From Pseudomonadota bacterium (lineage in GTDB: Bacteria; Pseudomonadota; Gammaproteobacteria; Steroidobacterales; Steroidobacteraceae), in NCBI GenBank assembly GCA_023423065.1, contig JAFAGC010000130.1, forward strand, positions 62,001-126,000: DNA of 64,000 nt. Direction: 5' to 3'. The stretch's first letter is position 1. Each line of letters starts with the position of its first letter. The position numbers and the translations under genes are program-made. Positions 33,404-41,257 of this stretch are shown here, one piece after another. Under the pieces are notes generated by a model that saw nothing but the letters and a program-made list of their open reading frames with translations, had not been told where the DNA came from and did not search any database.

Positions 33404-34950
33404 GCGGGTACTTCCACTCTTCCTGGCAATTCATGGCTCTCCTGGGCGTTGGGGGGCGTCGGATCGAGAGCGCGCACGCGAGCATCACCTAACGCATCAC
33501 GTCGCTCACGAGCACGTTCGACGGCATCATCCTCACTCGAATAGAAGCCTCGATGGAACGCTTGCTCCATCGCATCGAAGAGGCCTGCCCGGCGCAACAT
33601 CGATTTGTACTGCTTTTCGATTGAAAGGAGCTCACGGGCGAGCTGAAAGTGAATCTCGTCAGTCCCGCAGATTTCACGTAACAGAGCTACCTCTGCTGCG
33701 CCCATGACGAGATTGTCGTCGATGCGACCGCCCGGATACTTTTCGCCGACCGCATCTTCGTAGATGCCTGGCAGCGTGTCCTCGATTTCATGTTTGTCGA
33801 CGACCCAGATGCGGCGAATCTCTTCGAGCTCAGCGATGGTGATGAGTTGCAGATCGCGAACCTCCGGCGGACCGTTCTCGCGAATATGCCGCTGCGCGCG
33901 CAGCACCTTCCGCAGCCAGGTGGCGCGTACCTCCTGCTTGTAGGGGCCGGGGATCGGCCGATCATTGAAGAGCTGTACGGCGCCGTTCATTCGCCTGAAA
34001 TCGCGCAGCGGGCGATCGGCGTCCGGAGTCTTCGGCGGATCTAACTCATTACGGAGTTCTAGGAGCGGCAGCATCCACTCCTTCTCCTCGTCGTTCTGAA
34101 TCATGGCTTGCATCGACTTGTCCTTCTCGACAAGTGTGCACACCCAGCAGCCAAAGCGACTATCACCGCAACTCGGCGTACTAGTGTCGACGACCAGGGG
34201 ACACTCGCCATCAGCGGAAGCCCCTTGATACATAGTCAACAAATCCTTGTTGTTAAAACCCCAGGGATTACGTACTTGCATCAAGAAGAGCCAAACATCA
34301 TCGTTGCTCCAGTCCTCAAGCGGCGAATACACGAATGAGTTCGGGAGGCTGCCGTTGGGGCTCAACCGATCCCTGACTCGCTTGCGCTCAAACTGCTCCA
34401 TTACCCGTGCGCGCGCCGCACTTTCGGCCTTGCGTGTCCCGAGTACGAGAATGGCCTCACCGTGCTTCTGCACGACCGAACTAATGAACTGAGTGGACGG
34501 CATGATCTTTAGGCGCTCAGTGCACCAGCGGAATTTGGGCCGCGGCGCGGGATATCCGCGTCCGATCAAGTTAACCCAGAACGTGTTTGTTGCTTCGGGT
34601 GTCAGCCGATGCGGGGTGATCGGCATATTCTGTTTGGCCGCCTCTGTACCGATTTTCTCCAGCGACTTTGATACCCAAAGCGCGACGATTGGGTTCTCGA
34701 CCAAGGTGTCGGTACTAATGACATAGACCGGCTTACGACGTTGCTCTGCAGGCACCTGCGAGAGGGCAAGCCAAATCAGTTGAAGCGCTGCTGTCGAGTC
34801 CTTACCTCCGCTGTATCCCACAACCCACGGGATATCATCGCTGGTGTAGAGCGCCGTCACCTCATTCATCAGGTGCGCGAGCGTCGACTTCATTCCATGC
34901 TCGGTGAATGCCGAGCCAGCGTTACCGTTCTTTTGATTCTTCTGAGCCAT
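33400..34950 (-). CDS. dndC: DNA phosphorothioation sulfurtransferase DndC
   Basis: This 516-residue PAPS-reductase-family protein has the ATP-PPi loop SGGKDS (residues 47-52). Its cysteine cluster (STPSCGDSRFGCWVCTLVEK) fits the 4Fe-4S site that receives sulfur from DndA. The ATG at 34950 has GAGGGG just upstream and overlaps dndB by 29 bases. An upstream in-frame extension is rejected because it merely rereads dndB. DndC passes sulfur to the activated DNA backbone. Confidence 0.95.
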   Translation of the reverse strand: MAQKNQKNGNAGSAFTEHGMKSTLAHLMNEVTALYTSDDIPWVVGYSGGKDSTAALQLIWLALSQVPAEQRRKPVYVISTDTLVENPIVALWVSKSLEKIGTEAAKQNMPITPHRLTPEATNTFWVNLIGRGYPAPRPKFRWCTERLKIMPSTQFISSVVQKHGEAILVLGTRKAESAARARVMEQFERKRVRDRLSPNGSLPNSFVYSPLEDWSNDDVWLFLMQVRNPWGFNNKDLLTMYQGASADGECPLVVDTSTPSCGDSRFGCWVCTLVEKDKSMQAMIQNDEEKEWMLPLLELRNELDPPKTPDADRPLRDFRRMNGAVQLFNDRPIPGPYKQEVRATWLRKVLRAQRHIRENGPPEVRDLQLITIAELEEIRRIWVVDKHEIEDTLPGIYEDAVGEKYPGGRIDDNLVMGAAEVALLREICGTDEIHFQLARELLSIEKQYKSMLRRAGLFDAMEQAFHRGFYSSEDDAVERARERRDALGDARVRALDPTPPNAQESHELPGRVEVPA

Positions 34951-36034
34951 TTTCCCCTCGTCGGAATGCATCCTCGGTCCGCTGCTCCTCTGCCGAGAGC
35001 GCGAGCCCAAGATGATTCTTGATTGCGTTCGTTGTCAGGACCACATTCTGTTGCGACTTTGAAACGCGACCGCCCAGCAAGGCTCGGCCTTCCCACAAGC
35101 TGCTATTGCTTCGGCTCCAGTCCATTGACTGCAGGGCAGTAAGCTTCTTCGACCACTGCTTCGGATATTTTTGGATGAGAGCATTGCCCGCGCGCGCGAG
35201 AGCCTGAAGCACCACGCCATGCGTGTGAATGAAGTCCGTTCGAACCTCACCCGCCGTCATCTCGCCACGCCGAACGCGATCCCATTCGTTCATGTATTTC
35301 GCAACGGCTTCCCAAAAATTCAAGGCAAGCTCGGCGCTCTCCTGCGGGTCCTCGAGCCCGAGTCCATCGAGCAGATCGCTGGTCGCATGATAGATGGCAC
35401 TCAGTGTGAAAAGCCGGCGCGAGCGTGGCGAGAGCGCAGTCTTTTCCATTTCCACGACGTCGCGAAATACGGGCGATTTTGCGATCAATGACTTCGCCAT
35501 TTCGGCGACGGTGTCGCGGTGGTCATAGAGGATGCCGAGGGAGGGCGAGGGCCGGATGGCATACCGATTGAGGTCGGCAAACATCTGCTGGCAGCGCTTG
35601 AGGCCGACGTCGAGGAAGAAGACTACTGCGATGCTTTCGTCGCCGAGTTCGGGCCGCTCGCGCAACGCCATCTCGATGGCTGCGCGGCGATGTTGACCAT
35701 CATTGATGATAAATCGGGCCTGCATCGGAATACGAAGGAGCCCAATGCGACTCGCCTCACCTTCTTGGGCAAGCTGCTCAAACTGCACCGCGGCGTCGAT
35801 CGAGGCAGTGATCGCGGAAAAGACATAGTTCTCGTTGTTGTCGATTACGTAACGTGACATCTCCGGGAGCCGCGCCCGATTGAGGTGGCGCTGCGCCCGC
35901 AACTCAGGCACCAGTTCCTCTTCGTTAAACAGGAACAGTTTCGGAAGCAGCCGCAACGGGCACATCGAGACGTAATATTCGCGACACGCCTGGACGCCCT
36001 TGATGGCTGGGAATACGTACTCGAAGCCGCTCAT
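34922..36034 (-). CDS. dndB: Dnd regulator DndB (DGQHR domain)
   Basis: A 370-residue protein with NDGQHRRAAI (DGQHR at 112-116) and the companion FADLNRYAIRPSPSL. It is the first gene of the dndBCDE operon and is divergent from dndA. DndB is known in other bacteria to repress dnd transcription and to affect which recognition sites are modified. The ATG at 36034 is used, since the longer frame rereads dndA in another phase. Inverted repeats in the shared promoter are good candidates for its control. Confidence 0.93.
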   Translation of the reverse strand: MSGFEYVFPAIKGVQACREYYVSMCPLRLLPKLFLFNEEELVPELRAQRHLNRARLPEMSRYVIDNNENYVFSAITASIDAAVQFEQLAQEGEASRIGLLRIPMQARFIINDGQHRRAAIEMALRERPELGDESIAVVFFLDVGLKRCQQMFADLNRYAIRPSPSLGILYDHRDTVAEMAKSLIAKSPVFRDVVEMEKTALSPRSRRLFTLSAIYHATSDLLDGLGLEDPQESAELALNFWEAVAKYMNEWDRVRRGEMTAGEVRTDFIHTHGVVLQALARAGNALIQKYPKQWSKKLTALQSMDWSRSNSSLWEGRALLGGRVSKSQQNVVLTTNAIKNHLGLALSAEEQRTEDAFRRGENGSEESKER

Positions 36035-36060
36035 GCGTCTTGAACTAAAGAGGGTTGTGC

Positions 36061-36122
36061 GATACAAACATAATGAGTGATGTGCGCAATGTTTGTCAAA
36101 CCATGAACCAAACGTTTGTATC
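36061..36122. promoter_or_regulatory. inverted repeats in the dndA-dndB divergent promoter
   Basis: GATACAAAC (36061-36069) and GTTTGTATC (36114-36122) are perfect 9-base inverted repeats. A third site, ATGTTTGT (36089-36096), also pairs inverted with ACAAACAT (36064-36071). The cluster overlaps both possible dndA starts, so a bound regulator would block dndA and probably dndBCDE. Confidence 0.55.
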
Positions 36123-37272
36123 TCAACACACACAAGATGCAGCGGCTTACTTGGACTGCAACGCGACGACCCCTGTCGAGCCGGCAGTGCAGGCCCTTGT
36201 GGCACGGCACTTTGGCGAAGAGTTCGGCAACGCCGGCAGTCGAACACACGAATACGGCCTAAGGGCGAGCAAGACTGTGCAGCTGGCGCGCGAGCGCGTG
36301 GCGACAGTCGTTTCGGCGAAGGCTGAAGAGGTTATTTTCACCGCCGGCGCGACCGAAGCCAACAACCTGGCGATTCTCGGGCTCGCCGAGCATGGCGAAA
36401 AAACGGGCTGCCGGCATATCGTTTCTACGGCAATCGAACACAAGGCGGTCTTGGAGCCGCTTCAGGCCCTCAGCGCGCGCGGTTTCGATGTGACCTTGCT
36501 CCGGCCTAAAGAGAATGGGGCGGTAGATCCCACCGCCATAGCCGCGGCCCTAAAGCCCGAGACCCTATTGGTCTCGGTCATGCAGGCGAATAACGAAACC
36601 GGTATTCGCCAACCGATCACGGAAATCGCCGCTGCGTTAGCTGGGCACGACGCCTACTTTCATGTCGACGCGGCGCAAGGTTTTGGCAAAGACCTTGAAT
36701 CGTTGCGCTCGACGCGTATCGATCTACTCAGCGTGAGCTCGCACAAGATTTTCGGACCCGTGGGGGTGGGGGCGCTCATTGCCCGACGACGTGGCTTTCG
36801 CAAGCCGCCGCTACAACCGCTGATGTTTGGCGGCGGTCAGGAACGCGGTCTACGGCCAGGTACGCTTCCTGTGCCACTAATCGCAGGTTTTGGATTGGCT
36901 GCCGAGATGGCTGTTACTCAAAACGCCCAACGGCGGTCGCGATGCGAGGCCATGCGTTTCGACGCGCTGGCCGCGCTACGCCCGCTCAACCTTTTCATGC
37001 ATGGCAATCCCGACAACGCCCTGCCGCACGTCCTCAACTTCTCCATCGATGGCCTCGACTCCGAGGCAATCATGGTCGCCCTGAAGGGCATCGCTGCCAT
37101 CTCTAACGGCTCGGCCTGCACCTCGCAGAGCTACAAACCTAGCCATGTCCTGCAGGCGATGGGGCTGACTGACGCGCAAATCGCGGGCGCGGTACGGATC
37201 TCCTGGTGTCATCTAACACCTGACCCTGACTGGCATACCATCGCGGCGAGGCTCGCGCAGATTCAGCGTTGA
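36073..37272 (+). CDS. dndA: cysteine desulfurase DndA
   Basis: This 399-residue PLP enzyme of the NifS/IscS class has an N-terminal YLDCNATTPVEPAV, the PLP lysine in SVSSHKIFGPVGVGAL and the persulfide-forming cysteine in NGSACTSQSYKPSHVL. It takes sulfur from L-cysteine and hands it to DndC. The start could be 36073 or 36103. Neither has a strong ribosome binding site, and both lie inside a cluster of inverted repeats. Divergent transcription from dndB is the usual layout. It is convergent with the ParB-like gene, only eight bases away. Confidence 0.93.
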   Translation: MSDVRNVCQTMNQTFVSQHTQDAAAYLDCNATTPVEPAVQALVARHFGEEFGNAGSRTHEYGLRASKTVQLARERVATVVSAKAEEVIFTAGATEANNLAILGLAEHGEKTGCRHIVSTAIEHKAVLEPLQALSARGFDVTLLRPKENGAVDPTAIAAALKPETLLVSVMQANNETGIRQPITEIAAALAGHDAYFHVDAAQGFGKDLESLRSTRIDLLSVSSHKIFGPVGVGALIARRRGFRKPPLQPLMFGGGQERGLRPGTLPVPLIAGFGLAAEMAVTQNAQRRSRCEAMRFDALAALRPLNLFMHGNPDNALPHVLNFSIDGLDSEAIMVALKGIAAISNGSACTSQSYKPSHVLQAMGLTDAQIAGAVRISWCHLTPDPDWHTIAARLAQIQR

Positions 37273-37280
37273 GGGCAGCC

Positions 37281-38546
37281 TTAGGCTGCCGCATCCGCCT
37301 CCATCATCCGCAGGTAATGCTCCGTCAGAGAGCCAATCTCCACGAGCGTTGGCTTCAGGAAGTTGGACTGGGTGATCATCGTCTCACCCTTGAGTTCCTT
37401 TAGCGCCTCAAGCAATGACTGCAGCGTATTGAGTGGTGTCTGTCGAGCCTTCTGATGCAGATACTCCGCCTCGACGAGGCGCATCGGCTTCGTGGCCTTC
37501 TCAGGGTTGGATACGTCGAATTGCGAGGCGAACCCGGTACCGTTCTCCGAGTCGTACTTTGACATGTCATTCCACAAACGGATGTTCTCGGCCTTGTAAA
37601 AGACGTTTGGATTCTTGTCCTCATCTTTGCGAGGTTGCGAAAAGGCCCACTGAAAAAGCGCCTTCTCGGCCTCATCCGAGAGGTAGAGCCGGTCTTTAGT
37701 GAACGCGAACTGTTCCTGTGCGTACTTGTGCTGGAGGATGTTCTCGAAGAAGTACTGATCGCTATCTGAGAACTCCTCTCCCTCAGGCAATTGATCGTCG
37801 TAGTGTCGCTTGAAGTGGCTGAAGGCAGAGGCTGCCTGGATGTTGCGACGAGTCTTGGTCTCGCCGAGCGACACCATTGATGCCACGCGTGCGATCAAGT
37901 GTTGCTCGAGCCGAAGCGGCTCTTCATCGCCGTACTGGTCGCGAAACAGTCGCTCGTAGAGCGAGGTAATGTAGAGATTCGTCGCGTAGGGACCCCACTG
38001 ACGCGCATGCGTGATGTGCCGAACACCCAGCAGCCGCGGCAGCTTCTCTTCCAATTCCGCAGCCGTGGCCGCGTTCACCGGATAAACCTGAAGCCTGTCG
38101 GTGTCATTGAAGATCGCTTCCAGGCGTTCGACATGAAGCTGTTGCTGCTTGATTTCCTCGGCGGGCATCTTGCTGCCCTTCGTGAACTTCGAGAGCTTCG
38201 CTTTCTCTCGCTCAAGACGTGGTCCGCGAATGCTGCGCAGAACCGATACGCGCGTATTGCCCTCGACCACAATGTAGTGGCCTTTGCGATCGGGATGCTC
38301 CCACACAATGATCGGATCGATCGGCACCCAGCCCTGGGCGATGATCGCATCTTCAAGATCGCCGGCCTGGTAGACCGTATAGACCTTCGTGGTCAGGTCT
38401 TTTTGCAGGTTCTCCTCGAAGATTTCTTCGGGATCTTCGTAACGCGTCGCGCGATCCGGCGCAATGCGTGGATTGTTAGGGTCGAGAAAGATCTTCGAAA
38501 AGGGGACGGTGATGGCCTTTCCCAGATCGCCAAATGATTTAATCAT
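37281..38546 (-). CDS. ParB/Srx-fold protein of the Dnd restriction operon
   Basis: A 421-residue protein. The N-terminal third has the ParB-like nucleotide-binding signature IVVEGNTRVSVLRSI, preceded by ISxxDPNNPR-type residues (FLDPNNPRIAP). The remainder is alpha-helical with no known domain. The ATG follows GAGGAGA and overlaps the helicase gene by eight bases, so both are co-translated. ParB/Srx folds recur in phosphorothioate-linked restriction (SspE has a related DUF262-type domain), so NTP-driven sensing of modified or unmodified DNA is plausible. Exact family and function are not known to me. Confidence 0.75.
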   Translation of the reverse strand: MIKSFGDLGKAITVPFSKIFLDPNNPRIAPDRATRYEDPEEIFEENLQKDLTTKVYTVYQAGDLEDAIIAQGWVPIDPIIVWEHPDRKGHYIVVEGNTRVSVLRSIRGPRLEREKAKLSKFTKGSKMPAEEIKQQQLHVERLEAIFNDTDRLQVYPVNAATAAELEEKLPRLLGVRHITHARQWGPYATNLYITSLYERLFRDQYGDEEPLRLEQHLIARVASMVSLGETKTRRNIQAASAFSHFKRHYDDQLPEGEEFSDSDQYFFENILQHKYAQEQFAFTKDRLYLSDEAEKALFQWAFSQPRKDEDKNPNVFYKAENIRLWNDMSKYDSENGTGFASQFDVSNPEKATKPMRLVEAEYLHQKARQTPLNTLQSLLEALKELKGETMITQSNFLKPTLVEIGSLTEHYLRMMEADAAA

Positions 38547-40989
38547 CGTTGTTCTCCTCAGCGTGTGCCGAAAGTTTCGAAAGATGAAGCACACGCACGG
38601 CGTAGTTGTGTTCACCCAAGAAGGCTGCGAGATTCAGGAATAGTCGAGTAGGAAGCTCACGCGCGTCACGGCTCGCGAGAAAGCGCGCCAACACTCCGAA
38701 CTGCTCGGCCGGCGCGACCATTTGCAGGTCGGTGGTCGCAGCCGTTGTACATCTATCCAACGCGAAAGCTTCCTCGCTCGATAGCAGCCAGCCTTCGTGG
38801 CCCCCGAGCGGCAAGGGAATCTTGACCGCGAGTACAAAGGGCGTTGCGTCGCTAAGGTAGCTAGCGACGAGTTCCTGTCGGTTATAGCAATCCGCCAGGA
38901 AGTTTTGCAGCGCCTCCGGCAGCAGCGGGCGGAAATGAAAGGTTACGTACCGAAGCCAGGTTGTGGGACCGTGACGCTTCGAGGGCCTCGACTCCTTGGC
39001 CATCTTGTTCGAACCGTAGATCTCCTCGCGGGCGAAGTACGACGCGGTGAGCACCTGCATGAGTTCCGCCCACGCACTACCGGGTGTCAGGTCCTTTGAG
39101 ACGCCGAATCGCGCGCCTTCACGCGTCAGAAAGTCTGACGGATCTGAGAGGGTCGCGCCACGCTCGGAGAAAGAATTGAAGACACCGCGAAAGGCCACGC
39201 TGTTCTGCGGATACTCCAGGAAGGCACCCCATGTTGCCTGCTCATCAAATCGCTCTGGGGCACCGTAGTACGGCAGACCATAGAGAAGCAGCCGGCACTT
39301 GTCGTCTGAGCCAAGAGCGGCAACTCGGCCGGTGATGCGCTGGCGAGCCGCCCCACCGACGTTGTAGCGATCAAGCATGTTGGTGACCTTCTGCTTGAGG
39401 TCATCCAGGCTTGAGTAGTCGATATCAATCAGCTCGGGGCGCAGATAGTCGCTGATCTCCTGATACAGCCAGCGCTGCTCGAAGTAGTACGCAAGTTCAT
39501 CACGACGCGCCTGAACGACGTACGCCGCAGTCTTGGACGGTGAGTATCGAACGCAGCGTCCCGCCGCCTGCATCAATCGCACCAGACTCGAGGTCGGATA
39601 TGTCAGCACCACGGTATTGATGCTTGGATCGTCAAATCCTTCGAGCAACAGCTGCGCAGAAACCAGAATCGCGCGTGGCTTCTCCGCGAAGATGTCCAGG
39701 AAATCGTCGTTGTCGATATGAAGCGAGTTACCGCTGCCATGGATGAACCCGATATCGGACACATCTAGGGGATGCCCATCGGCTTGGGCGGTTGCGAGGG
39801 CTTCGAGCAGAGCATCGTGGAACTCCACGACGCGCTCGATGCGCGGCGCGAGAACCAGAACTTTCGTGAACTCTCCGCCGCAGCGATCGATGACGTAGTC
39901 CGCGAGATCTTGAACCTGAGATTCCGACCACTCGAAATCCTGAACAGGGAATGGCTCGAACTTGGGCATGACGATGCAGCCGCGTTCCTCGAGCTCTCGA
40001 TACGTGATAGTGAATGCGACCTCGTCGATGCCGATCGGCAGCAGGTCTGCACGATTCGGCGTTGCGGTGAGAAAAAGCGCTGGAACGGGATAGGTCGCCT
40101 CAAAAATCGGTTGGTAGGTGGGCGCAGCGGCGTGGTGAGCTTCATCGACGACCACAAGTACAGGCGGCACAGCATCTTCGGCAAGAATAGTTGTCAGCTC
40201 ACTTACCATGACAAAGCGAATCCGCTTGGCGAGCAGTGACGCCGCATCATCTGGCACCGCGCTGCGACTGGTGGATAACAACTTCTGAAGTTCTCGGTGC
40301 GCCTGAGTACGCAGGTTCTTGCGATGCGTGACCCAGTAAACGAGCCCTGCGGCGTTCGCTGACTTGGCCAGCATTTCCAGGACGATGCGAAGCGCCGTGC
40401 GCGTCTTTCCAGCACCGGTGGGAAGGATCAGTCCAACCTTCGAGTGTGGTCGTTGGCGAAACGCATCGAGGCAATGCGAGACAGCGACGTCTTGGTAGCT
40501 CCAGTCTGGCGTCGTGCCGCGAGAGCGACCCGCAGTCTCCGGCTTAAGCGCCACCGCAACGGCACCGCCGATCGTCGTCGCGGCGGGCTCCGTTGAGAGA
40601 ACGTGACGAAGGACGGCCGGAGGTAATCCCAACCGCCTGATGAGGTCCTCGCGTGGAAGCCGACGGTCGTCTTGCAAGTGGCGAACCTCTGCTCGAAGTT
40701 CTACCAAGCGCTTTTCCGAGCGCTGCCGCCAACCCGAGTCGGAGACTGTATAGGTGGCAACCGCCGCCTCAACGAGCCCGATGGTTGCGTCATTCACACC
40801 GCGGGAAACGTCGTCCGACAACAAGGCATGAAGACGATTCGGATGAATGACCTCCCCATCACGCTTATCGAGCGCCAAGTTCAATGTCTTGCAGAGGGCC
40901 GCGGTGTTGCGCTCGGCGAGAAAGAGCGGAACAAGCTGCCCGTCGACGAGCTCACGGATGCGGGGGTCATGAATGCTGATACGGGCCAT
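38539..40989 (-). CDS. DEAD/DEAH helicase, Dnd-associated restriction type
   Basis: An 816-residue superfamily-2 helicase. Motif I is LPTGAGKTRTA, motif II VVDEAHHAA, motif III LTATPNR, and motif VI MQAAGRCVRYSP. An N-terminal 160-residue helical part and a C-terminal 250-residue part have no obvious nuclease motif. It fits the family annotated as DNA phosphorothioation system restriction enzyme, a helicase found next to dnd genes in genomes without dndFGH. It is transcribed with the ParB-like gene, divergently from the long methyltransferase-like gene, across a promoter with two palindromes. Nuclease activity would have to come from an unrecognised domain or the partner. Confidence 0.83.
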   Translation of the reverse strand: MARISIHDPRIRELVDGQLVPLFLAERNTAALCKTLNLALDKRDGEVIHPNRLHALLSDDVSRGVNDATIGLVEAAVATYTVSDSGWRQRSEKRLVELRAEVRHLQDDRRLPREDLIRRLGLPPAVLRHVLSTEPAATTIGGAVAVALKPETAGRSRGTTPDWSYQDVAVSHCLDAFRQRPHSKVGLILPTGAGKTRTALRIVLEMLAKSANAAGLVYWVTHRKNLRTQAHRELQKLLSTSRSAVPDDAASLLAKRIRFVMVSELTTILAEDAVPPVLVVVDEAHHAAAPTYQPIFEATYPVPALFLTATPNRADLLPIGIDEVAFTITYRELEERGCIVMPKFEPFPVQDFEWSESQVQDLADYVIDRCGGEFTKVLVLAPRIERVVEFHDALLEALATAQADGHPLDVSDIGFIHGSGNSLHIDNDDFLDIFAEKPRAILVSAQLLLEGFDDPSINTVVLTYPTSSLVRLMQAAGRCVRYSPSKTAAYVVQARRDELAYYFEQRWLYQEISDYLRPELIDIDYSSLDDLKQKVTNMLDRYNVGGAARQRITGRVAALGSDDKCRLLLYGLPYYGAPERFDEQATWGAFLEYPQNSVAFRGVFNSFSERGATLSDPSDFLTREGARFGVSKDLTPGSAWAELMQVLTASYFAREEIYGSNKMAKESRPSKRHGPTTWLRYVTFHFRPLLPEALQNFLADCYNRQELVASYLSDATPFVLAVKIPLPLGGHEGWLLSSEEAFALDRCTTAATTDLQMVAPAEQFGVLARFLASRDARELPTRLFLNLAAFLGEHNYAVRVLHLSKLSAHAEENNDD

Positions 40990-41043
40990 TTTTCTTGGTA
41001 ACCAACGTCTATACGCGAAGGGGCCGAAGTGGCTGAAAATGAT

Positions 41044-41091
41044 ATTCCGTAATTATGGAATTGCAAGCTCGTGAATCCATAATTTTGGAAT
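41044..41091. promoter_or_regulatory. paired palindromic operators, helicase/methyltransferase promoter
   Basis: Two related 18-base palindromes, ATTCCGTAATTATGGAAT (41044-41061) and AATCCATAATTTTGGAAT (41074-41091), agree at 15 of 18 positions. They start exactly 30 bases apart, about three helical turns, in the AT-rich gap between the two divergent genes. This is the layout expected for a dimeric repressor binding cooperatively on one face of the helix. Confidence 0.6.
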
Positions 41092-41257
41092 ACATAGGAA
41101 AAACAGAGCGATAGAAGCGTGCAGGCCGTTTACCTGCAGGGCTAAACCTCTTTCGCACGTGCTTGGATGGCTCATCCGTCTTGTGCCCAAAAGGTGCTTG
41201 GTGCATAGGTCGGCGTTCAAATGCCGGACGGAAAGGGACCGTGAAGGAAGCAGTGCC

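Noticed and set aside
35011..36247. DndB frame extended upstream to 36247
   Set aside because: The extra residues are dndA read in another phase. The conserved DndB sequence begins at the ATG at 36034.
37281..40989. dndFGH restriction genes
   Set aside because: The two genes here carry SF2 helicase and ParB-like motifs and do not show the expected three-gene order of dndFGH.
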